The notes under the pieces are model-generated. The model was not told where the DNA came from. It saw only the letters and a program-made list of their open reading frames with translations, and ran no database searches. The position numbers and the translations under genes are program-made. DNA of 6,261 bases, taken from assembly GCA_002417685.1 (NCBI GenBank), contig DICP01000099.1, forward strand, positions 402 through 6,662. The letters are read 5' to 3'. Source of the DNA: Candidatus Mesolinea sp. UBA5823 (lineage in GTDB: Bacteria; Chloroflexota; Anaerolineae; Anaerolineales; Anaerolineaceae). Below, piece after piece: positions 1 to 5,325 of this stretch (positions within the stretch are counted from its first letter, which is position 1; each line of letters starts with the position of its first letter).

Positions 1-711
1 GGGTTTGATACAGCGCGCGAGATTGCCACTCAAGCAATTGACCGGCTGCATACTACAGCGAATGCTACCCACCGCATTATGATCGTTGAGTTGATGGGCT
101 TGCACGCTGGCTGGCTTACGCTTGGGGCAGGCTTAGCCGCTGGCGCAGATGTGATTCTCATTCCGGAATTCCCCTATGATATGAAGCTGGTGGTCAATGC
201 GATCCTCGACCGCAAACGTGCTGGCCGTAATTTCTCTCTCGTGGCAGTGGCAGAAAATGCCCGCTCACAAGAGCTAGTGGACTTTGTGGAACGTGCTGCC
301 CGCCTGAAAGCCCAACGAGAAGCCGAAGACACTCAGGAGGTTGACCAGGAAGTTGAACGCATCAGCAGCTCCTACTCTGGTGAAACGATGCTGCTAGCCC
401 GGCGCTTACGGGAGGAGACTGGCTTAGAAACACGTATTACGATTTTAGGATCATTGGTGCGCGGGGGCACGCCAACAGCTGCTGACCGCTTGCTTGCTAC
501 GCAATTGGCTGAGTGGAGCGCGCTCATGGTTGTGAATGGGCAGTTTGGACGCATGGCACGGCGGCTGAACGACCAGATGGGCAGCGTCCCATTGGAAGAG
601 GTGGTGGATCGGCATAAGGTGATCCCCTCGGATCATGCTTGGATCCGTGGGGCTTATCAGGTGGGCACCTGCCTGGGCGTTGTGCCCCCGATCACTGTAC
701 CGCTTCTCTAA
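1..711 (+). CDS. pfkA: 6-phosphofructokinase, C-terminal part (5' end outside window)
   Basis: The frame is open from base 1 to TAA at 709-711, giving 236 visible residues. The first residue corresponds to about residue 138 of E. coli PfkA, so the ATP site and catalytic TIDND region lie upstream, off the window. The family phosphorylates fructose-6-phosphate in the cytoplasm, the committed step of glycolysis. Visible landmarks, in E. coli numbering: AIDRLH helix; HRI with the Arg162 equivalent (visible residue 25); the MGR segment, here MGL (residues 32-34); IPE; the Glu222 equivalent in VAEN (residue 85); ETR with the Arg243 equivalent (residue 145); and LGSLVRGG (residues 148-156), where the usual His249 is Ser but Arg252 is kept. 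An insert before ETR and a longer C-terminus make it about 50 residues longer than E. coli PfkA over this part, as in group III (ATP/PPi mixed) enzymes. Phosphoryl donor cannot be decided from this part. Two substrate residues are replaced, so a specialised paralogue is possible. Confidence 0.9.
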   Translation, partial: GFDTAREIATQAIDRLHTTANATHRIMIVELMGLHAGWLTLGAGLAAGADVILIPEFPYDMKLVVNAILDRKRAGRNFSLVAVAENARSQELVDFVERAARLKAQREAEDTQEVDQEVERISSSYSGETMLLARRLREETGLETRITILGSLVRGGTPTAADRLLATQLAEWSALMVVNGQFGRMARRLNDQMGSVPLEEVVDRHKVIPSDHAWIRGAYQVGTCLGVVPPITVPLL

Positions 712-713
712 TT

Positions 714-728
714 CCAGCGGAGAGCTCT
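714..728. repeat. Left arm of inverted repeat flanking tetR
   Basis: This 15-bp segment matches the reverse complement of 1406-1420 at 14 of 15 positions, with C replacing A at the fifth base. The two copies bracket the tetR coding region almost exactly. The right copy contains the tetR ribosome binding site; this left copy lies just after the pfkA stop codon and precedes no start codon. Both contain the self-palindrome AGAGCTCT. Chance alone could produce a few 14/15 matches in a window this size, so the meaning is uncertain. Confidence 0.4.
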
Positions 729-731
729 GAC

Positions 732-749
732 CCCGAGGCTTACTTCGGG
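732..749. other. GC-rich hairpin between convergent pfkA and tetR ends
   Basis: CCCGAGG (732-738) can pair with CTTCGGG (743-749), including one G-T wobble, around a four-base loop. The hairpin covers the tetR stop codon (740-742) and lies 20 bp after the pfkA stop. It has no T tract on its 3' side on either strand, so it is not a canonical intrinsic terminator. It might protect mRNA ends or mark a weak termination point between the two converging genes. Confidence 0.35.
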
Positions 750-1405
750 AAAAACTCCTTGCGAATGGCTGGATCGCGTGCCAAGCCAGCCTCTAAGATC
801 TCCATGAGGTTATCCAGCAGGCTCTGTGCCAACGGTTCTTCGGTGATCGGCACACTGCCTTCGATGATGGCTGCTGCTCGGTCTTCCAAACGTGGAACGA
901 GGTAACGTCCGAGCGCGTGAAACACCCCACCCAATACGTCCGCTGCGAGCAGCGTATCTACATACAGGGCTAAATCTTCGTGCATTAACCCTTGGGTGAG
1001 CAGGTCATTGAAATACTCGGGACCGCCCATTACACGCGGGTTATCTGGTTCTTGAAGGTAGGCATGGTGCTCGATGCGGGCTAATTCTGGCTCGCGCAGT
1101 TCGAAGAGGAGCTCCATTTGGAAGAGCCAGCGCAGATAGGCGAAGATATCGCGGGAGTTAGCGGTGGGCGGTAGTGAGGAAGCTAAAGAGAGCTTTTTAC
1201 GCTGTACCAACGTGAGCACATGTTGGAAAAGGTCGGCTTTATCTGTAAAGTATTGGTAAAATGAGCCTTTGGCAATACCTGCGCCGGCAACGATAGCATT
1301 GACACCGGCGCCTTCGAAGCCATGCGCGGCAAACTCGCGAATGGCAGCTGCTTCGATGATGGTGCGTTTGGCTTCGGGTAAGTTAAAGAAAGTGGTGCTG
1401 GGCAT
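740..1405 (-). CDS. TetR/AcrR-family transcriptional regulator
   Basis: The 221-residue product has the usual length for this family of ligand-responsive dimeric repressors. The N-terminal DNA-binding domain covers about residues 13-60: a first helix (RTIIEAAAIREFAAHGF), the GVNAIVAGAGIAKGS helix-turn-helix at about 34-48, then the signature FYQYFTDKADLF at 49-60. The rest is a helical ligand-binding domain that I cannot assign to a subfamily, so the inducer is unknown. The ATG start is supported by a good Shine-Dalgarno sequence (AGAGGAG, 1412-1418) six bases away and by a strong promoter just upstream. A dyad over the predicted transcription start suggests autorepression. The gene converges with pfkA and diverges from the HIT-tkt-tal cluster. 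No efflux pump or enzyme pair typical of TetR partners is present, so targets other than itself cannot be named from this window. Confidence 0.93.
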   Translation of the reverse strand: MPSTTFFNLPEAKRTIIEAAAIREFAAHGFEGAGVNAIVAGAGIAKGSFYQYFTDKADLFQHVLTLVQRKKLSLASSLPPTANSRDIFAYLRWLFQMELLFELREPELARIEHHAYLQEPDNPRVMGGPEYFNDLLTQGLMHEDLALYVDTLLAADVLGGVFHALGRYLVPRLEDRAAAIIEGSVPITEEPLAQSLLDNLMEILEAGLARDPAIRKEFFPK

Positions 1406-1420
1406 AGAGCTCTCCTCTGG
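1406..1420. repeat. Right arm of inverted repeat flanking tetR
   Basis: This is the partner of 714-728 in inverted orientation, matching at 14 of 15 positions. It ends directly at the tetR start codon and contains the tetR ribosome binding site. Confidence 0.4.
1412..1418 (-). promoter_or_regulatory. tetR ribosome binding site
   Basis: AGAGGAG on the minus strand lies six bases before the ATG at 1403-1405. This is a near-ideal Shine-Dalgarno match and spacing, and it fixes the tetR start. Confidence 0.8.
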
Positions 1421-1424
1421 GAAA

Positions 1425-1440
1425 ATGACTAAACGGTCAT
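1425..1440. promoter_or_regulatory. Putative TetR operator (dyad)
   Basis: On the plus strand the site reads ATGACTAAACGGTCAT: perfect 5-bp inverted arms (ATGAC/GTCAT) around six bases. The form resembles known TetR/AcrR-family operators built on GACC/GGTC half sites, for example the NemR box. It abuts the -10 element of the tetR promoter and covers the predicted transcription start near 1434, a position where a bound repressor would block initiation. Binding by the adjacent TetR protein is an inference. Confidence 0.65.
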
Positions 1441-1469
1441 ATTGTACGCAGGGATCTAGAGGTTGTCAA
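1441..1469 (-). promoter_or_regulatory. Strong sigma70-type promoter of tetR
   Basis: Read on the minus strand, TTGACA (1464-1469) is a perfect -35 and TACAAT (1441-1446) is a five-of-six -10, separated by exactly 17 bp. Transcription would begin near 1434 and give a leader of about 29 bases containing the Shine-Dalgarno sequence. A strong basal promoter with an operator over its start is typical of an autorepressed TetR gene. Confidence 0.8.
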
Positions 1470-1478
1470 TGGATCAAA

Positions 1479-1488
1479 ATTCCGGAAT
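1479..1488. promoter_or_regulatory. Perfect 10-bp palindrome in the divergent region
   Basis: ATTCCGGAAT is a perfect palindrome lying where the -35 of the HIT promoter would be, 16 bp before the -10-like hexamer. It is also just upstream of the tetR -35. It could be a regulator site, but palindromes of this size also occur by chance. Confidence 0.25.
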
Positions 1489-1504
1489 AACCCTGATTTT
1501 AAGA

Positions 1505-1510
1505 TAAAAT
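1505..1510 (+). promoter_or_regulatory. Likely -10 element giving a leaderless HIT-tkt-tal transcript
   Basis: TAAAAT matches the -10 consensus at five of six positions and ends seven bases before the HIT start codon at 1518. The predicted transcription start therefore falls on or next to the A of the ATG. No convincing -35 hexamer is visible at 16-18 bp spacing. There is no Shine-Dalgarno sequence before the ATG, which fits a leaderless mRNA. Confidence 0.5.
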
Positions 1511-1517
1511 AGCACGC

Positions 1518-2012
1518 ATGGACCACATTTATTCCCCCTGGCGCAAAGAATACTTCGACCGTGATAAAAACAAACCTGCATGTGTGTTCTGCGAGGCTGC
1601 TAAACAACCCGATAATCCCGAGAACTTAATCGTTTTCCCTGGAAAGCTCGCTTTCGTCATACTCAACCGCTACCCTTATACCAGCGGCCACCTGATGGTA
1701 GTGCCTTATATGCATAGCAAAGACTTGGCAGATCTGCCAGATGATACTTTGCTGGAAATGATGCAGCTGACCCAAAAAGCTGTGCGTGTGTTGGGGCAGG
1801 AATACCAACCACAAGGCTTTAATATTGGAATGAACCTTGGTGCTGTAGCGGGTGCCGGAATCACCGAGCATTTGCACATGCACGTGGTGCCGCGCTGGCA
1901 GGGGGATGCCAATTTTGTCTCTGTGATTGGTCAAACGCGCGTTTTACCTGAAACATTGGAAGAAACCTATCACCGCATGCGCGAGGCTTGGAAGAGAGCT
2001 TCGACGACGTGA
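1518..2012 (+). CDS. HIT-family protein, Ap4A phosphorylase-like
   Basis: The 164-residue product carries the histidine-triad motif HLHMHVV (His118, His120, His122; His120 is the expected nucleophile), followed by PRWQGDANF. An N-terminal CVFC (Cys22/Cys25) resembles the zinc-binding pair in some HIT proteins. LNRYPYTSGHLMVVPY (49-64) and NIGMNLG (102-108) closely resemble, from memory, the mycobacterial Ap4A phosphorylase Rv2613c. The likely role is cleavage of diadenosine polyphosphates in the cytoplasm; phosphorylase rather than hydrolase is inferred from that resemblance. The ATG at 1518 is the only start: an in-frame TAA lies at 1500-1502 with no other start codon between. It lacks a Shine-Dalgarno sequence. 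It is the first gene of the cluster, 49 bp before tkt, so it is probably cotranscribed with pentose phosphate genes. The product could instead be a general nucleotidyl hydrolase or transferase. Confidence 0.92.
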   Translation: MDHIYSPWRKEYFDRDKNKPACVFCEAAKQPDNPENLIVFPGKLAFVILNRYPYTSGHLMVVPYMHSKDLADLPDDTLLEMMQLTQKAVRVLGQEYQPQGFNIGMNLGAVAGAGITEHLHMHVVPRWQGDANFVSVIGQTRVLPETLEETYHRMREAWKRASTT

Positions 2013-2052
2013 ATAGAATTGCGTAATTATTAAAGAATATGCCCTTCGAAAC

Positions 2053-2057
2053 GAGGT
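2053..2057 (+). promoter_or_regulatory. tkt ribosome binding site
   Basis: GAGGT lies five bases before the tkt ATG and supports that start. It sits inside a six-codon open frame (2039-2059) that ends two bases before tkt. Confidence 0.6.
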
Positions 2058-2061
2058 AACT

Positions 2062-4104
2062 ATGCAAGACGAATTTCAAAAGAAGCTCATCAATACGATC
2101 CGATTTTTAGCTGCCGATGCTATTCAACAAGCCAATTCTGGCCATCCCGGCTTACCGATGGGCGCTGCTCCCTCCGCCTTTACAATTTGGACGCGGCACC
2201 TGCGGCATAACCCAGCTAACCCAACCTGGCCAAACCGCGATCGCTTTATCCTTTCGGGTGGGCATGGTTCTATGCTACTATACGCCCTGCTTTATCTCAC
2301 TGGTTACGACCTGAGCTTAGAGGAGATTAAGAACTTCCGCCAGTGGGGCAGCCGCACACCTGGTCACCCCGAGTTTGGCCTCACGCCGGGGGTAGAAACT
2401 ACCACAGGTCCTTTAGGGCAAGGGTTTGCCAATGGTGTAGGCATGGCGATCGCTGAGGCACACTTAGCTAAGGTATATAACCGGCCTGGATTTGATATTA
2501 TCAATCATTATATTTACGGCATTGTTACTGATGGCGATCTGATGGAAGGGGTGGCAAGCGAAGCTGCTTCATTAGCCGGAACCTTGCGCCTGGGCAAGCT
2601 GATCTACCTCTACGATGATAACCACATTTCGATTGAAGGTCCAACGGAGCTGGCATTTACGGAAGACCGTGCCAAACGCTTTGAAGCTTACGGCTGGCAT
2701 GTGCAGTCTGTGCCCGATGGGTTGGATGTGGAAGTGATCGACCGCGCAATTAGTGCAGCCAAGCAGGATCCACGCCCGTCGCTGATTTGCGTGCGTAATA
2801 TCATTGGCTACGGCTTGCCGACCAAAGCCGGCAAGGCTTCCTCACACGGGGAACCACCCGGAGAGGCGGAATTAGCCGGTGCCAAAGATGCTCTTGGTTG
2901 GCCGCAGGAGCCGCGCTTTTATGTACCGGAAGACGCTTTAGCCTTTTACCGCCAAGCGCAAAAGAAAGGCGCGGATTTAGAAGCTGCCTGGAAGCTGAAG
3001 TGGGCTGCCTATAGTCAAGCTTACCCTGAACTCGCAGCTGAGCTCGAGCGCCGGCTGAATGGGCAATTGCCCTCTGGTTGGGAGGAAAGTTTGCCGGAGT
3101 TTCCTGCGGATGCGAAAGGCATGGCTACGCGGGTTTCTTCCGGCAAGGTCTTGAACGCCCTAGCGCCTAAGCTGCCCGAGCTTTTTGGCGGCTCGGCGGA
3201 TTTAGCTCCCTCCACCAAGACGTGGATCGACAGCTCCAAAGCCTTTTTCCCGGCGCTGAAGCCTGGTGAAGAGGATAGCTATGAGGGGCGCAATGTACAC
3301 TTTGGCGTGCGTGAGCATAGCATGGGTGCCATCATTAATGGGCTGGCTTATAACGGAGGTTTTATCCCCTTTGGCTCCACATTTTTGGTATTCTCGGATT
3401 ATATGCGGCCGGCAATCCGCATCTCAGCACTGTCGCATTTGGGTTCGGTTTGGGTCTTTACCCATGATAGCATCGGTGTAGGTGAAGATGGACCCACGCA
3501 TCAGCCGGTGGAGCAGCTAGCTGCATTGCGCTGCATTCCTAACCTGATCACGTTGCGGCCGGCAGATGCCAATGAGGTAGTGCAAGCTTGGAAAATTGCT
3601 ATTGAGAACCGCCACCGCCCAACTGCACTAGTCCTGACCCGCCAGAACCTGCCTACTCTCGACCGCAGCCAGTTTGCCTCAGCCGAAGGTGTTCAGCGCG
3701 GAGCATACGTATTAGCGGATCTAGGCGGAGGGCAGCCAGAAGTCATCTTGATGGCTAGCGGCTCGGAGGTGAGCCTGATCGTAGAGGCTGGGCAGCGCTT
3801 GGTGGAACTGGGCCGCTCAGTGAGGCTGGTATCCTTCCCCAGCTGGGAGCTTTTTGCAGAGCAAGATCAAGCTTATCAGGATTCAGTGCTTTTACCGGAA
3901 GTACGCGCAAGGGTTGCTGTTGAGGCTGGTGTTGCACAAGGCTGGCGGCAGTGGGTCGGTGAGCAAGGGCGCATTTTAGCAATTGACCACTTTGGTGCTT
4001 CAGCTCCTGGCGAAGTTGTATTTAAAATGTTTGGCTTCACACCGGAGCGCGTGTCAGAATTGGCACTCGAAGCATTGGCTGTTTCGCAGCCAGTTGGAAA
4101 GTGA
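2062..4104 (+). CDS. tkt: Transketolase
   Basis: The 680-residue length is normal for a thiamine diphosphate transketolase, which moves two-carbon units between sugar phosphates in the pentose phosphate pathway. PP domain: SGHPG (His28), GGHGS (His68), GHPEFG (His102), GPLGQG (116-121), the metal/ThDP motif DGDLMEG (Asp157) with DDN (Asn187), and SHGEP (His262). Pyrimidine domain: GGSADLAPS (376-384), GVREHSMG with the cofactor-activating Glu418, THDS (468-469) and the signature GEDGPTHQP (474-482, including His480). Arg527 in LTRQNLP matches a substrate phosphate ligand. The C-terminal domain has IDHFGASAPG. All expected catalytic residues are present, and nothing suggests a DXP synthase or split transketolase. 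The ATG has a GAGGT Shine-Dalgarno five bases upstream. It lies 49 bp after the HIT gene and 36 bp before tal, and is probably in the same operon. Confidence 0.98.
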   Translation: MQDEFQKKLINTIRFLAADAIQQANSGHPGLPMGAAPSAFTIWTRHLRHNPANPTWPNRDRFILSGGHGSMLLYALLYLTGYDLSLEEIKNFRQWGSRTPGHPEFGLTPGVETTTGPLGQGFANGVGMAIAEAHLAKVYNRPGFDIINHYIYGIVTDGDLMEGVASEAASLAGTLRLGKLIYLYDDNHISIEGPTELAFTEDRAKRFEAYGWHVQSVPDGLDVEVIDRAISAAKQDPRPSLICVRNIIGYGLPTKAGKASSHGEPPGEAELAGAKDALGWPQEPRFYVPEDALAFYRQAQKKGADLEAAWKLKWAAYSQAYPELAAELERRLNGQLPSGWEESLPEFPADAKGMATRVSSGKVLNALAPKLPELFGGSADLAPSTKTWIDSSKAFFPALKPGEEDSYEGRNVHFGVREHSMGAIINGLAYNGGFIPFGSTFLVFSDYMRPAIRISALSHLGSVWVFTHDSIGVGEDGPTHQPVEQLAALRCIPNLITLRPADANEVVQAWKIAIENRHRPTALVLTRQNLPTLDRSQFASAEGVQRGAYVLADLGGGQPEVILMASGSEVSLIVEAGQRLVELGRSVRLVSFPSWELFAEQDQAYQDSVLLPEVRARVAVEAGVAQGWRQWVGEQGRILAIDHFGASAPGEVVFKMFGFTPERVSELALEALAVSQPVGK

Positions 4105-4140
4105 AGGCAACGGATACACCGCTATGAAAGAAGACAAAAA

Positions 4141-5256
4141 ATGAATAGAGCAATGCAATTACTTGAGTTAGGGCAGTCCTTGTGGTTCGATAGCATTCGG
4201 CGTGGGATGCTGCATAATGGCGAGATGGAAGGCATGATTGCGCGCGGTGAAATCCGCGGCGTTACTTCTAATCCGACCATTTTTATGCAAGCAATTACAA
4301 ATTCGACGGATTATGATGAAAGCTTAATTTCTTTGGGGGATCCAAGCTTACAACCGGAAGAAATCTTTTTCCGCTTAGCGATTGAGGATATTCAAGCAGC
4401 AGCTGATCTCTTTGCCCCCCTATACCAGCAGACCCAAGGCGGCGATGGCTACGTCAGCTTGGAAGTGAGCCCTGATTTGGCTTACGATAGTGAAGCTACG
4501 CTTGTGCAAGCCAAAGAAATCTGGCAAAGGGTGAACCGCCCCAATCTGATGATCAAGATACCGGCTACCTCTGCTGGCTTACCGGCGATTACTGCAGCAA
4601 TTGCAGCTGGGGTTAATGTCAATGCTACCCTCATATTTTCAATTGAGCGCTACCGCGAGGTTGTGGAGGCTTATCTGAAAGGCTTGGAAGAGCGTTTGAA
4701 CGCCGGCTTGCCTTTAGGCCGGGTAGCATCGGTAGCATCCTTTTTTGTGTCACGCATGGACAGCAAAATTGATTCACAGTTGCAAAAGATTATCAATGAA
4801 GGTGGAGCTAGAGCAGCACAGGCAGAACAATTGTTGGGCAAGGCTGCGATTGCTAACGCCCGTTTGGCTTATGCAGCCTTTAAAGAAATCGCCGGCTCGG
4901 AGCGTTTTATCGCCTTACAAAAACAAGGAGGGCAGATACAACGGCCATTATGGGCATCCACCAGCACCAAAAACCCTGCTTACCGTGATGTACGCTATGT
5001 GGAAGAGCTAATTGGAAAGGGTACGGTCAATACTGTCCCGCCACAGACGCTGGCAGCGTTTCTGGATCATGGTGAGGTACGTCCCAGTCTGGAAGAAGAC
5101 CTGGAAGGTGCGCGCGATGTCTTCGCGCAATTAGAAAAGTTGGGCATTTCGTATAATAAAGTTACGGCTGAGTTAGAAGACGAAGGAGTGAAATCCTTTG
5201 CAGATGCGTTTAACACGCTCTTGAACGCTATCGCGCAAAGGCGAAAAGCGAATTAA
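4141..5256 (+). CDS. tal: Transaldolase, mycobacterial-type
   Basis: The 371-residue product transfers a dihydroxyacetone unit between sugar phosphates and works with transketolase in the non-oxidative pentose phosphate pathway. GVTSNPTIF (40-48) is transaldolase signature 1. NLMIKIPATSAGL (135-147) carries the Schiff-base lysine, Lys139. NATLIFS and SFFVSRMD (about 200-207) are further conserved barrel strands, and WASTSTKNPAY lies near the C-terminal third. The length and N-terminus (LLELGQSLWFD) match the long class related to mycobacterial Tal and to the Tal half of Tal-Pgi fusions, not the short TalC/Fsa class. The start at 4141 has only a weak purine-rich upstream region; Met5 (4153) is an alternative. 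The TGA of a six-codon frame overlaps the ATG at 4141, which might couple translation. No isomerase domain is fused: the frame stops at 5254-5256. Confidence 0.97.
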   Translation: MNRAMQLLELGQSLWFDSIRRGMLHNGEMEGMIARGEIRGVTSNPTIFMQAITNSTDYDESLISLGDPSLQPEEIFFRLAIEDIQAAADLFAPLYQQTQGGDGYVSLEVSPDLAYDSEATLVQAKEIWQRVNRPNLMIKIPATSAGLPAITAAIAAGVNVNATLIFSIERYREVVEAYLKGLEERLNAGLPLGRVASVASFFVSRMDSKIDSQLQKIINEGGARAAQAEQLLGKAAIANARLAYAAFKEIAGSERFIALQKQGGQIQRPLWASTSTKNPAYRDVRYVEELIGKGTVNTVPPQTLAAFLDHGEVRPSLEEDLEGARDVFAQLEKLGISYNKVTAELEDEGVKSFADAFNTLLNAIAQRRKAN

Positions 5257-5262
5257 TCTTTC

Positions 5263-5307
5263 AATAAAATTACCTGCCGATTTTCAGAGTAATTTATTTT
5301 TTGTTTC
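5263..5307 (+). terminator. Probable intrinsic terminator of the HIT-tkt-tal operon
   Basis: AAATTAC (5267-5273) pairs with GTAATTT (5289-5295). The stem can extend inward by CTG/CAG (5274-5276 with 5285-5287) and outward by AATA/TATT across a one-base bulge. A T-rich tract follows to about 5307. It sits a few bases after the tal stop, between convergent tal and pgi. The stem is A/T-rich, so its strength is uncertain. On the minus strand the tail is poorer, so it mainly suits tal. Confidence 0.6.
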
Positions 5308-5325
5308 CTAAATTGCTGGCGATAC

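Noticed and set aside
372..636. Minus-strand open frames inside pfkA, and similar antisense frames inside the HIT gene, tkt and pgi.
   Set aside because: They overlap strongly supported genes, show no recognisable protein features and look like shadow frames.
732..749. Intrinsic terminator for pfkA or tetR.
   Set aside because: The stem is plausible but no T tract follows on either strand, so it is listed only as a hairpin.
639..905. Plus-strand open frame across the pfkA-tetR junction.
   Set aside because: It overlaps the 3' ends of two well supported genes, and its sequence has no family resemblance.
2237..2453. Two GCGATCGC octamers (2237-2244 and 2446-2453) resembling cyanobacterial HIP1.
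   Set aside because: Only two copies occur in the window, both inside tkt, where codon content can explain them. That is not enough to call the organism a cyanobacterium.
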